Positions 54,659-64,000 of a stretch of 64,000 nt of DNA are shown piece by piece. Position 1 is the stretch's first letter. The number at the start of each line of letters is the position of its first letter. A program made the translations under genes and the position numbers. Under the pieces are notes generated by a model that worked only from the letters and a program-made list of their open reading frames with translations, searched no databases and was not told where the DNA came from. The DNA is taken from positions 567,083-631,082 of the forward strand of contig CAKOGP040000001.1 in assembly GCA_933822405.4 (NCBI GenBank), read 5' to 3'. This DNA is from Cylindrotheca closterium. Its lineage: Eukaryota; Bacillariophyta; Bacillariophyceae; Bacillariales; Bacillariaceae.

Positions 54659-56143
54659 ATGCATCGCTTCAATGTGCTGCTGACAAGACTTATTCTCCTA
54701 TTCTCTGCTGTTGTCTTGATCCATTCTTCAAGTGGTGGTTCCAATCACAATGATAATGAGGATGATGGTCATATGGTGTTGACCGATCAAGTTTGGACCG
54801 TCTCTTGGAATGCTCCATTCTTGTCATCTTCGTCAGGATATGGAAGCGAAGCCACCTCCTTCTTGATTGGTCTCAATCAAACTCTTCCCGAACTAAAAGA
54901 GAAGGGTGACCATTGGCAGATTGGCGCTGGTCTAGCACACGCAGATAGTATTGATCACAAGTACATGAACGGTCTACCAACCGATTTGGAGGATCTCTTT
55001 TTCAAAGCCAGTGGTTTGCAACATATTATGGATCCCGATTTCACGGTAGTCGTTTGCCATTCCGAACCTGGAGCATGGTCCGTTCCTACACCATTGTACG
55101 AGAGTCCGTGGCCTTGTCCTCCTCCTATTCAGGACAACAACAAGAAAAAATGGAAAAAGCTTGTGGGTAGAACCATGTTCGAGACGGACCGGTTGCCGAA
55201 TGGTTGGGACGATCGATTGAACCAAATGGACGAAATATGGGTTCCGACCCATCATCACAAACAGATATTTGAAAATGGGGGTGTCACCAAGCCAGTGGTA
55301 GTGGTAGGGCAAGGTATTGATGTCGACTATTGGGATCCCCATGAACAAGAACCTCTTCCTTTCGACAAAATTGACAAACACAGTCGTTGTTCGGAAAGCG
55401 ACTACAAGTTTCTGTCCGTGTTTAAATGGGAATCACGGAAAGGACCTGATATATTGCTACCTTCCTTTTTCAATGCATTCCCAGGAAGAAAGGGGGCCTG
55501 TCTAATTATTGTGACCAGTCTGTATCACCGCGATGCCGAATTGGTGGTGGACGAAGTCAAGGCCTATTGGAAACAGCACCTTCAAGCTACTACTAGTAGT
55601 ACTCCAAATCAACAAGCAGCACGACCGGAAGTCAAGGGTGTCATTTTGTTGACGGGATTAAAGCTCAAGGCACTCGTTCGATTGTACAATTCAGTGGATG
55701 CCTTTGTGTTGCCCAGTCGAGGGGAAGGCTGGGGACGACCATACATGGAAGCCATGGCCATGGGGTTGCCAGTGATTGCTACGAATTGGTCGGGACCTAC
55801 AGAGTTTCTCAATGAAGATAATGGTTACCTTTTACCCATCAGAGGATTGGTCAATGCCAACTTGGATAGCTTCCCTGGGCACAAGTGGGCAGATCCTGAT
55901 CCTGCCATCTTGACCAAGTTAATGAAGCACCTTTCGGAAAATCCAAACGAGGGAAAAGTCAAAGGTCAACGTGCTCGAAAGGATGCCGTAGAAAAGTGGT
56001 CCAACTTGGCACTATCTCGAGATGTCGCTCGAGAATTGCAAAGGCTAGCGGGAAGATCAAGTGACAATGTGGGTGGCGGTAGCACCTCCACTACCAACGA
56101 GAAGGTAGTAAATCCTCAGAGCAATGATGCTGATGAGCTGTGA
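54659..56143 (+). CDS. GT4/GT1-family glycosyltransferase, secretory pathway
   Basis: A single exon of 494 aa. Residues 1-24 form a signal peptide or anchor (LLTRLILLFSAVVLIHSS). The C-terminal Rossmann domain has the GT4 signature VLPSRGEGWGRPYMEAMAMG, the E-x7-E motif, followed by LPVIATNWSGPTEFL. The middle holds VVVGQGIDVDYWDP and YKFLSVFKWESRKGPDILL, a standard GT4 inter-domain segment. The N-terminal half contains TVVVCHSEPGAW and a FETDRLPNGWDDRLNQMDEI segment seen in many algal homologues. Retaining transfer of a sugar from a nucleotide donor in ER/Golgi is inferred; the substrate is unknown. The C-terminal 50 residues are low complexity. Confidence 0.88.
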   Translation: MHRFNVLLTRLILLFSAVVLIHSSSGGSNHNDNEDDGHMVLTDQVWTVSWNAPFLSSSSGYGSEATSFLIGLNQTLPELKEKGDHWQIGAGLAHADSIDHKYMNGLPTDLEDLFFKASGLQHIMDPDFTVVVCHSEPGAWSVPTPLYESPWPCPPPIQDNNKKKWKKLVGRTMFETDRLPNGWDDRLNQMDEIWVPTHHHKQIFENGGVTKPVVVVGQGIDVDYWDPHEQEPLPFDKIDKHSRCSESDYKFLSVFKWESRKGPDILLPSFFNAFPGRKGACLIIVTSLYHRDAELVVDEVKAYWKQHLQATTSSTPNQQAARPEVKGVILLTGLKLKALVRLYNSVDAFVLPSRGEGWGRPYMEAMAMGLPVIATNWSGPTEFLNEDNGYLLPIRGLVNANLDSFPGHKWADPDPAILTKLMKHLSENPNEGKVKGQRARKDAVEKWSNLALSRDVARELQRLAGRSSDNVGGGSTSTTNEKVVNPQSNDADEL

Positions 56144-56517
56144 CAAACCTTATTGCAAAACAAGTTCGCTGTCGAACACCGAAGGGAGTGGATGAAGTCA
56201 TGTCAAATGGGATTGAATATATCGAGCTGTTCTTTCCCCTTAGCATGCTCATCTTTAGGCCATATTCAGTAGCCTAGAATGAATACTAACAGATCTCTAC
56301 CTACCGGTAGGACGACCTCTAGCTAGGAGTGACAAACGCATGGAAGGACGGACTGTCTCTTTTTCAATCGTTTGGATTCGAAACGGTCGAAAAATGCCAA
56401 TCACACGACCGCGTTTTCAATTTTCATTCCTTCAAGCGTCTGACCTTTCCAAACCCAAACCATCGACAGTGTCTATTGTTCGCCAATAACACCTAGCAAG
56501 CAACTGCACTAATAAAA
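56144..56517. other. intergenic, promoter of USP5 gene
   Basis: 374 bp. It contains CTACCTACCGGTAGGACG near 56297. No coding sequence is seen. Confidence 0.5.
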
Positions 56518-59103
56518 ATGGATACCATTCAAGAGCTCGCTTCTAATTGTCGTGTGGCAACACCGAGCAATACTGTGTTGCACTCCGAGTGTGCCTACAC
56601 CTTCCATTCGCCTTATAGCAGTCAGAAGGGATTGATTGTGAATCTCAATACCTTCATTGGCACTATTGAACCGCTAGCATTCAACAATGTCTCGGAAGAA
56701 AAGGGAATCTTTCTTCGCATTATCAAGAAGCGGGTCGAAAAGAAAGTGGAAGAAGGCAAGGAAGAAGAGAACAAGCCGACAAAATTAGCCATTGGCGTGG
56801 ATGGGGGCTTTGCTACAGACGATGACAAATACGAGACAATTTCCACTTATTCTGTGCTGGTCATGGAGAAGTCAGGCAAAGTGCTAGTAGAAGAACCATA
56901 TGATGAGACGACCAAAGAGAAATTCCCCGAAGCAGTCGTCAAGAGCGTCGAATCTGTCATCAATCATGTGGGCTTGGCCATTCAACAAGACTTGAAGGCT
57001 TGGGAAAATGATGAAGAAGTCCCAGTGTCCAAGTATGCAGCTGATCTACCATTTGTCGACAATGGAATTAGTATTTCTCCTGACCCCAAGGCCTGGAAGT
57101 GCGAAAAGTCAGGTGATACCGAAAACTTGTGGCTAAATCTCAGTGATGGATTTATTGGGGGCGGCCGCAAGAATTGGGATGGAAGTGGTGGATCCAATGG
57201 GGCTCTAGATCATTTCGAAGAGACAGGGGAAAAGTACCCGCTGGTAGTCAAGCTTGGGACCATCACTGCCGAAGGATCGACCATTCATGCCGATTGTTAT
57301 TCTTATGCCAAGGACGAGGATGGACCTGTCAAGATTCCAAACTTGACTGAAATGTTGATGAAGCGAGGAATCAATGCTGCCTCGTTGCAGAAGACAGAAA
57401 AGTCTACTGCTGAACTTGAAGTGGAGCTGAATGCTGTAAGTCACTATTTGTAGGATTCGTAATTGAGACGAGAATATGCAGTGTTGTTCATGCGTCTCAC
57501 ACCTCAAACCATTTCTTCACAACCACAGAACTATGCATTTGATGCCATTACCGAGAGTGGGTCGAAGCTCATCTCGGTTACTGGTCCAGAATTGCAAGGC
57601 TTGCAGAATCTTGGTAACTCTTGCTACCTAAACTCTATCGTTCAATGTTTGGCTTCTCTTCCCGACGTCAAAGCCAAATACGGAACCGTCCCAGAGGGTG
57701 ATATCACATCACACAAATTCTTTTCTGGTGTCACACCTCGAAATGCTCCAAACGAGCTCCTCGTACAAACTGCCAGATTGATGAGTGCCTTGTCTAGTGG
57801 AGCTTTTTCTCTTCCCAAGGACCAGTTGGATTCGACTGCTCCTGCCGACCCTAAGTACCGATTGGCACCACGTATGTTCAAGCATTTGATTGGCAAGGAT
57901 CACGTTGACTTCAAGACAGGCCAGCAACAAGATGCCGCTCAATTCTTGCAGTACATGTTGGAGCAGTTGGATCGCGCCGAAATGAAACACGATCGCAATA
58001 TGCAAAAGACATCGCAGTTATTTTCCTTCCAGAACGAATCTCGGTTGCGTTGTTCATCCGACAACAAGATCAAGTACAAGGATAGCGCGCCCGAAACCAT
58101 TTGGAGCTTGAGGGTACCAATGGAGCGAGCGGTTGTTTTGCCTAGCCCTGCCGAGCCAGAGCAAAAGAAGCTAAAACAAGAAGATGAAAAGGTTGTCCCA
58201 ACTGTTACTTTTGATGCGTGCTTGGATGGCTGGGCTTCAGATGCGATCGTCGATGATTACCGATGGCCGCACTTGGGAAATTCCATCGCTGCGGCGACCG
58301 AAAAGACAAGATTCAAGAACTTTCCCAAGTACTTGTGGGTCCAGATCCAACGGTACACTCTGGGAGCCGACTGGCAACCAGTCAAGCTGGAAGTCAATCT
58401 TGACATTCCCGAAGAGTTGGATTTGTCCGCGTACAAGGCAAAGGGGCCTCAAGAAGGAGAAGATCTTGTTCCAGAGGAGTCTGACGCACCAGCAGCAGCA
58501 CAACCAGAAATTAGTGAGATGGCGCTTGGTCAATTGATGGATATGGGATTCGGTATGAATGGGTGCAAGCGTGCGCTGATTGCTGTTGGAGGAAGTGACA
58601 CAGAAGCTGCCATGAATTGGATCTTTGAGCACAATATGGATGCTGATTTCAACGACCCACTCCCTGAAGGAGGAGCCCCAGCGGCCGGTGGTGCCAGCGA
58701 CGGAGTCGATTCTGCTGTTGCCCAAAGCCTGGTGGATAGCTTGGGATGCTTTACCATGGATCAAGTCAAGGTCGCGCTGATGGAAACTAACGGAGCAGCA
58801 GACCGGGCTGCTGACTGGTTATTTTCACACATGGACAATCTTGACGGAGCCATTGCATCCATTCAAGACAAGAAAGCAGCAGCTGATTCCGCATCAAATG
58901 TCGAACTTGACGACGGGCCAGGCAAGTACAAAATGGTGGGAATGGTTTCTCACATTGGGAAGAACACTGGAAGTGGGCATTACGTGGCCCACATTAAGCG
59001 TGATGGCAAATGGGTCATTTTCAACGATGAGAAGGTGGCTCTCTCCGAGAACCCCCCTCTGCCGCATGCGTACCTCTACCTCTACGAGCGTTTGGAATCC
59101 TAG
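56518..59103 (+). CDS. USP5: ubiquitin carboxyl-terminal hydrolase, USP5/isopeptidase T (UBP14) type
   Basis: Exons 56518-57435 and 57529-59103 join in phase 0 to 830 aa. A UBP-type zinc-finger region is at about 190-290 (WKCEKSGDTENLWLNLSDGF, PLVVKLGTIT), though its zinc ligands look degraded. The catalytic domain has the Cys box LQNLGNSCYLNSIVQC (about 340) and the His box SHIGKNTGSGHYVAHIK. Two UBA domains are inserted between them, at about 655-700 (LGQLMDMGFGMNGCKRALIA) and about 728-772. This order is specific to USP5/13/UBP14, which recycles unanchored polyubiquitin chains. Cytosolic location is inferred. Confidence 0.95.
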
Positions 59104-59202
59104 CTAGGTACATTGCATACACACATATTAAAATAGCTATCTATGAAATGAAACTGAATGAGCACCACATAGCGACTGGATTGCTTGCGACACTCGAAAA
59201 GG

Positions 59203-60326
59203 CTACATTTTTGCATCCAACTTGGCTGGAGCAAATCGAGAGGTTGGTGGTCCAGTATAGAATTTCTTGTTCACGTCACTGCCGTCACCAAATTTGTTCC
59301 ATGGTCGTGTCGCGGTTCCCATATCGGACAAGTGCCCCGTGAACCCATTATGCCCTGTCAAATCGTCGTGGGCCGCAATGGACCAGACGTTTGTTTCTTT
59401 GGTCCGTGTCAATCCGTAGATACTGCAGGGTCCTGCTGGAGTAATGTCTGAAAACTGCTGTTGGGAAAATGCCTTGGACAGGGCAATGCATCCAGCGGCA
59501 TGCGATACCATGACAATGATTTGCCTCTTTTTGAATGGATGCCGTTTGTGGAAACAATCTACGGTCCGTTGACACCTTTTCAAGAACTTTGATTTTGGTT
59601 CTGTTGTTGTTGTTGGTGGTGATTATTGTTGTGTTGTGGGTGGGTGTATTTGTGTGCAATTGTATTGTTTGTTGGATGGACGGTGAGCAAAGCAAAGCGC
59701 AAACTGCAAACAACACACACTCTCTCAAAAAGGTTGGTTTGCGTATACCTACGTACCTGGAAGCTCTGGAATAAAGTTTGATTCATAGGACATGTTCAGT
59801 CGAGGGAAGTAGTGTCTTCTCTCTTCCAAGGAGGGCAAGTCACTGTGCCATCCTCCGAACTTGCCATCCCACTCAAAGATGGAATATTCTGGATTGATTT
59901 CGGTAGTTCTGAGATCGACTTTCTCGAAGGCATTGAGGGCTTCTTCCGAAGTTTGCATACATCTCAGAAAGGGTGATGACAACCAAGTAATATCGTCACC
60001 GGTAAAGCCACGTTCGTGCATCCACGAGTCGAGGTATTGTCCAAACTCTCTTGCTTGCCTATGGCCCAGTAAACTCAAGGGTGAATCACCTTTACGAGAT
60101 TCAGGAACTTCTTTCCATTCTGGATTGGCGTAATCCTGAACATGAAAGCAAGCAAAAGTGATAATCAGCAAGATTCAAAAAATCGAAAATGCCGAAGGAG
60201 ACAAATAACAGATTTCGATGAATGAATGAATCAATCAATCTGACATGCTTCCAAACTTACCCATCGGTCTCCATGACGGACAAGAAACAAGTATTGCTTA
60301 TCGTCTACGGAAGAATCGTTGCCCAT
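59203..60326 (-). CDS. histidine phosphatase superfamily protein (phosphoglycerate mutase-like fold)
   Basis: Three exons, 60326-60261, 60135-59757 and 59558-59203, join to 266 aa. Exon 1 (22 codons) carries the catalytic RHGDRW. Exon 2 carries LSLLGHRQAREFGQYL and SSPFLRCMQTSEEAL (the second Arg and the structural SSP). Exon 3 starts after CCGTAG and carries the second catalytic His in IIVMVSHAAGCIAL. The pattern is close to the UBASH3/ecdysteroid-phosphate phosphatase branch. A phosphohydrolase is inferred; the substrate is not determinable. The exon 2/3 join (ELPD-CFHKR) was chosen because it keeps frame and avoids a TAG. Confidence 0.87.
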
Positions 60327-60670
60327 TGCGTCGAAAGCAGTGTCGATTCTCGGCTTTTTTGCTTTTGCAAGATGCAACTTCCGGTAATGGATGATAATTG
60401 GAGGTCAGAAAACCTACCAACATGTCAGTCACGACCATGGTTAATTCCCGTGTATTTCGTCTGATCAAATGGATCCGGAAACACGAAAGACATTGATTGT
60501 GCGACCTCACAGATCACAGAATTCAGTTCCGAGAGACCCGGAGGAATTCTGTTCTCTGAAATCATCATCGAGACGTTGAATCATGACACATCTTTTCGGC
60601 GGTGACAGGTTTCCTTTCTTTCTGTCAACGACCATTCATTACTCTCCCAACCCTCAAGGCTATCTCTACC
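60327..60670. other. divergent promoter region
   Basis: 344 bp between the histidine phosphatase start and the cathepsin copy 3 start. No gene is visible. Confidence 0.5.
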
Positions 60671-62049
60671 ATGTTCCTCTCTCGAGCACTTCTATCTACC
60701 CTTGCGGCCACCTTGATCGCAGCCTCGTCTGCGGAGCGTTACAACGAAATCAAGATCCGTGACGACGCCATCCACAACAGTGAACTCAAGTCCCCCTTGC
60801 CTCACTCCTACATTGAGCTGGGCAGTCTTCCTGATTCCTTTTCTTGGGCTGATGTTGATGGTTCTTCGTACTTGACCCATTCATTGAACCAACACGTTCC
60901 GCAATGTAAGTGACTTTGATTCTGTGTTCGGTCACTTGTCAATTGAAATAATTGATTCGTGTCACTCAATCAATCGTATGATTTGTCATTGTAACAGATT
61001 GCGGAAGTTGCTGGGCCCATGGTTCCATTTCCTCTTTGGCTGATCGCATCAAGATTGCTCGTGGAGCCCAAGGTGATGACATTAATCTTTCCATTCAATT
61101 CGTTTTGAACTGTGGATCCGAAACCGCTGGCAGGTACGACTGAATGAATCAAAGGATTTCGACCACTGACTTTTGCATGCCATTCGGAACTTGACAGCAC
61201 GATATACTCACCTCGTTATATCTTGTTTAGTTGCCACGGTGGATACCACACTTCTACCTATGAATTCATCAAGAGCACTGGATACATGTAAGTGACTGTG
61301 AACCTGGTCAGGTTTTTTGTCTCCATGCCGTAAAATGTGAAGGCGTGAAGGCTCATGTCTTTTTTCTGGCCAATCCAATATTTTACAGTCCCTACGATAC
61401 TTGCCAACCCTACATTGCCTGCAGTAAGGAATCTACTGATGGATTCTGCAGTCACGTTGATACCACTTGTTCGGCTGGTGGAACTTGCAAGACTTGTGAT
61501 ACCTTTGCTGGCATGGGAGGTGCTTGTACCGAGATTGATTACTTTCCCAATGCTACCGTTGCTGAGTACGGTTTGATTGACTTTGATGAAGACAACATTG
61601 AAGGAACTTGCCACAAAATCATGGCCGAAATCTTTGCCCGTGGTCCTGTGGCTGCCACTATCAATGCCGAACCCATTGTCAAGTACGCTGGTGGTGTTTA
61701 CACCGAGACTGGTCATCCTACTGAAACCAACCATATTGTTGCCATTGTTGGATGGGGTGCCTGCCCCAAGACTGGAAAGAAGTACTGGATCGTCCGCAAC
61801 TCGTGGGGACAATACTGGGGAGAAATGGGATACATGCGTTTGGAAATGGGCAAGAACTTGTTGGGTATTGAAGGAGAAATTGCCTGGGCCACTCCTGGAT
61901 CTTTTACGGTCATGAACTTTCCATGCTATGAGAATGGCGAGAACTGCGTCAAGCAACAGGAATACTTGGATCCCTCTATGGACATTGTCTCCATGCAGCG
62001 TCGTTTGAAGGCCCACAACGATGCCGAGCGCAAGAACATTCGCGGTTAA
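60671..62049 (+). CDS. cathepsin X/Z-type cysteine protease, copy 3
   Basis: Four exons, 60671-60905, 60998-61133, 61231-61287 and 61389-62049, join to 362 aa. A signal peptide (MFLSRALLSTLAATLIAASS) is followed by a short propeptide and PLPHSYIELGSLPDSFSWAD. The catalytic Cys is in QYCGSCWAHGSISSLADRI after NQHVPQ, the His in TNHIVAIVGWG and the Asn in RNSWGQYWGEMG. Intron 1 is in exactly the same codon and phase as in copy 1 (the Tyr before the catalytic Cys), while the NSW region has no intron. Introns 2 and 3 are private to this copy. A vacuolar or secreted peptidase is inferred. Confidence 0.93.
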
Positions 62050-62250
62050 GAGATTCATTCATTCCCAACGCTATGGAATCACTACCTCTTTTGACTTCTT
62101 CTTCACTAGATAGACCTACTGATATAGAACTATCATTTATCATACAGCACTTATTATTTATTATTTTGTATGTATATATCTATTCAAGCAATAGCTTCTT
62201 TATTCCACGTCTTGCTTTGTATCACTGGCATTCAAATGATGTTGCTTTGT

Positions 62251-64000
62251 TCAGTTCTTGTCATGGTTCTTCTTTCCAAACCCTCTTAACACACCATCTT
62301 TGGCACCCTTAAAGACCGATCCGGTACCGTGGACTGCTCCACCACCAATTTGGCCAGCACCTTTTCCAATACCATTCACCATAGCTTTGCCGTCGCCCTT
62401 TACGATACCGGTACCAATGCCTTTACCTATTTGAAAGACACCACCCAAGACACCGCCAACGACTTGACCGACGCCTTGTCCAGCTCCAGCCACAACTTTT
62501 CCAGCTCCGCCAGTGACTGTAAAAAAGATATCAAAGAGAGACGTGTTGGTTTTTGAATAGGGTGACGAATGGATACACCGAAGCCTCAACATGAATCTTA
62601 CCTCCAGTCAACGTATTTCCGACGCCTCCACCAACACCGCTAATCACAGTATTGACCCCGGCTCCAAGTTTCCTGGCACCAACTAGTCCAGTGGCTTCCT
62701 CGATTCCCTTTCCGAAGGTACGAGTAACGCCTGAGACACCATCTCCAAGTCCTCGTCCGACTGATCCAACTAAGGCCCCCGCGGCCATTCCTGCAATATT
62801 TCCAGTTGCCCGAAATTCATCACCTACAAACAAACAAACAAACAAGACAATTAGTTGACTTCAGATATTTACAAATACGCAAAATCAGATCAATCAAACT
62901 CTTACCTTCGACGAATGCATCTTCGCCCTCTCTGGCTGCCAAGAACTGCCAGTCTTGCAGACTTGCTGATGATAGCAGTGTCAAAACCTTGTACTTCATG
63001 CGGCCCACGTAGACCGCTCCAAGAGACTCCAATAATCGATCAGGCGGACCTTTGAGACTTTTGTTTTCGTATTTTCCGAACTTCAGCTTAGCCTTGTCTA
63101 TCGAAAACTTCAACTTTCGAGTAAAGTAGTTCGTGAGTGCGGCACCTCTTACATTTTGGGCCATTTCGTATCGAGACTCGTCTGGTGTTCGGCGGAAACT
63201 GACAAGTAGTGCAAATGGAGAAACTCGGGTCAAATCCAACTCATATAGTTGATCGACACGAGGGGGTGTGTACGACACCCGCTCTACTTTGCTGCTCTCG
63301 ACAAGGTAACCTTCTTGATCCAAACTATAGTCTCCAACCTCGTTGCTTGCCTCGGAAATCCGAGTCATCATGTCTACGATTCTCCAAACATACTCTTCCG
63401 ATGTAGTCAGCTGTATCATTTCCGATTTGCCCTTCGAATGAGACAATGACAAATCAAAAACGTCAACTTTCACAATTTCTGCACCAATCGGTCCTCGGGT
63501 CTTAGCAGACAGATCAATCAAGTGTACATCTGATGAACTATTGAACACAACAGGGAATGATGACTCTGGAGTCAGGTCCTTCACTTGAAGCTGGTGTACG
63601 ATCATGGATACTTCACACCTTTCGGGAGAAGACATCGACGATGTTTTGACTTTTTGGTCTCCATCCTCTTCTCCTTTTTCCTCGAACAGACGCTGGACGT
63701 CAACGTTTAACCCTGAAACGTTGACTGACATTACTGAACCAGGCTCTGAAGGCTTCGGTCGATTCTTGTCAGTGTGGTTTGCGAATGAAATGTCATTCTG
63801 GGAGGTCAATCCTTCGGCTCTTTGTTTTTCTTGGCTCTCATTCAGCACTAGTTGCAATTCAGTCCAGCGTACACGCAATCGAACGAAGTCATCCGCAAGA
63901 AATGCCGGAAGGACGGAAGATGCAATAGCCGCCTTCCCACCGGCCGTGATGTCTCCGATCTTCACAACTAGACGGGCATTTCCATATGAGTCCAACGCAG
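62251..64000 (-). CDS. VPS13-type bridge-like lipid-transfer protein, 3' end (5' partial)
   Basis: Three exons are visible: from beyond 64000 to 62906, then 62823-62602 and 62516-62251. The joins keep frame (FVEGDEFRATGN and NTLTGVTGGAGKVV). The first segment has the VPS13 C-terminal pattern (FALLVSFRRTPDESRYEMAQ, YFTRKLKFSIDKAKLKFGKY, LLESLGAVYVGRMKYKVLTL). The last two exons encode a Gly/Ala-rich amphipathic tail (GGVLGGVFQIGKGIG, GSVFKGAKDGVLRGFGKK), equivalent to the VPS13 glycine-rich helical end that contacts membranes. VPS13 proteins move lipids between membranes at contact sites. The gene continues off the right edge; most of this very long protein lies outside the window. Confidence 0.83.

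Noticed and set aside
1..64000. tRNA, rRNA or other structured RNA genes
   Set aside because: I looked for T-loop-like GGTTCGAATCC words and rRNA-like blocks and found none convincing; a covariance-model scan would be decisive.

Overview
The window is nuclear DNA of a photosynthetic stramenopile, most likely a pennate diatom. The evidence is: many short GT-AG introns (about 50-140 bp); a dense gene layout on both strands; a plastid-type bipartite leader on a SET-domain protein and a possible one on a lumen-like protein; domain families common in diatoms (DUF6824, PDZ multidomain proteins, helicase-associated domains); and AT-moderate spacers carrying short GGTACCGGTACC-type palindromes. I cannot fix the species from sequence alone.

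Layout. 1-6.2 kb: the 3' part of a multi-pass membrane protein, a mitochondrial-type alanine-glyoxylate/serine-pyruvate aminotransferase, a double-DUF6824 protein, then a gene-poor spacer. 6.2-12.7 kb: a vigilin-like protein with about 14 KH modules, a PurK-PurE fusion (ADE2) and a small lumen-like protein. 12.8-23.6 kb: a seven-exon soluble-adenylyl-cyclase-like protein (two cyclase domains, P-loop ATPase, helical C-terminus), a Sel1-repeat protein, CNOT11 and a ZC3HC1/NIPA zinc-finger protein. 23.7-24.6 kb: a 921-bp element bounded by perfect 63-bp terminal inverted repeats. 25.2-34.2 kb: a run of four same-strand PDZ-domain genes, interrupted by one SnoaL-like gene on the other strand; one PDZ protein carries two zinc ribbons on duplicated exons. 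34.3-41.7 kb: a three-CXC tesmin/TSO1-like protein, the GNL2/NOG2 ribosome-assembly GTPase, and a repeat-rich chromodomain-BAH protein ending in a C5-DNA-methyltransferase fold whose catalytic motifs are ruined. 41.7-47.1 kb: two cathepsin X-type proteases, an LCM-type methyltransferase with an in-frame TGA and a helicase-associated-domain protein. 47.1-64 kb: a coiled-coil protein with a KIAA0513/SBF2-like tail, a plastid-directed SET methyltransferase, a hypothetical gene damaged by an assembly duplication around a 10-N gap, a DUF3431-like Golgi-type protein, a GT4-like glycosyltransferase, USP5/isopeptidase T, a histidine phosphatase, a third cathepsin X gene and the 3' end of a VPS13-type lipid-transfer protein running off the right edge.

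The genes do not form one pathway, as expected for a eukaryotic chromosome. Local groupings that may matter are the PDZ array, the three cathepsin X copies with different intron patterns, and two adjacent genes for the secretory pathway (DUF3431-like and GT4). The most unusual single gene is the chromodomain-BAH-pseudo-methyltransferase. All exon joins were derived by hand from splice consensus, reading frame and family alignment, and none was tested against transcripts.
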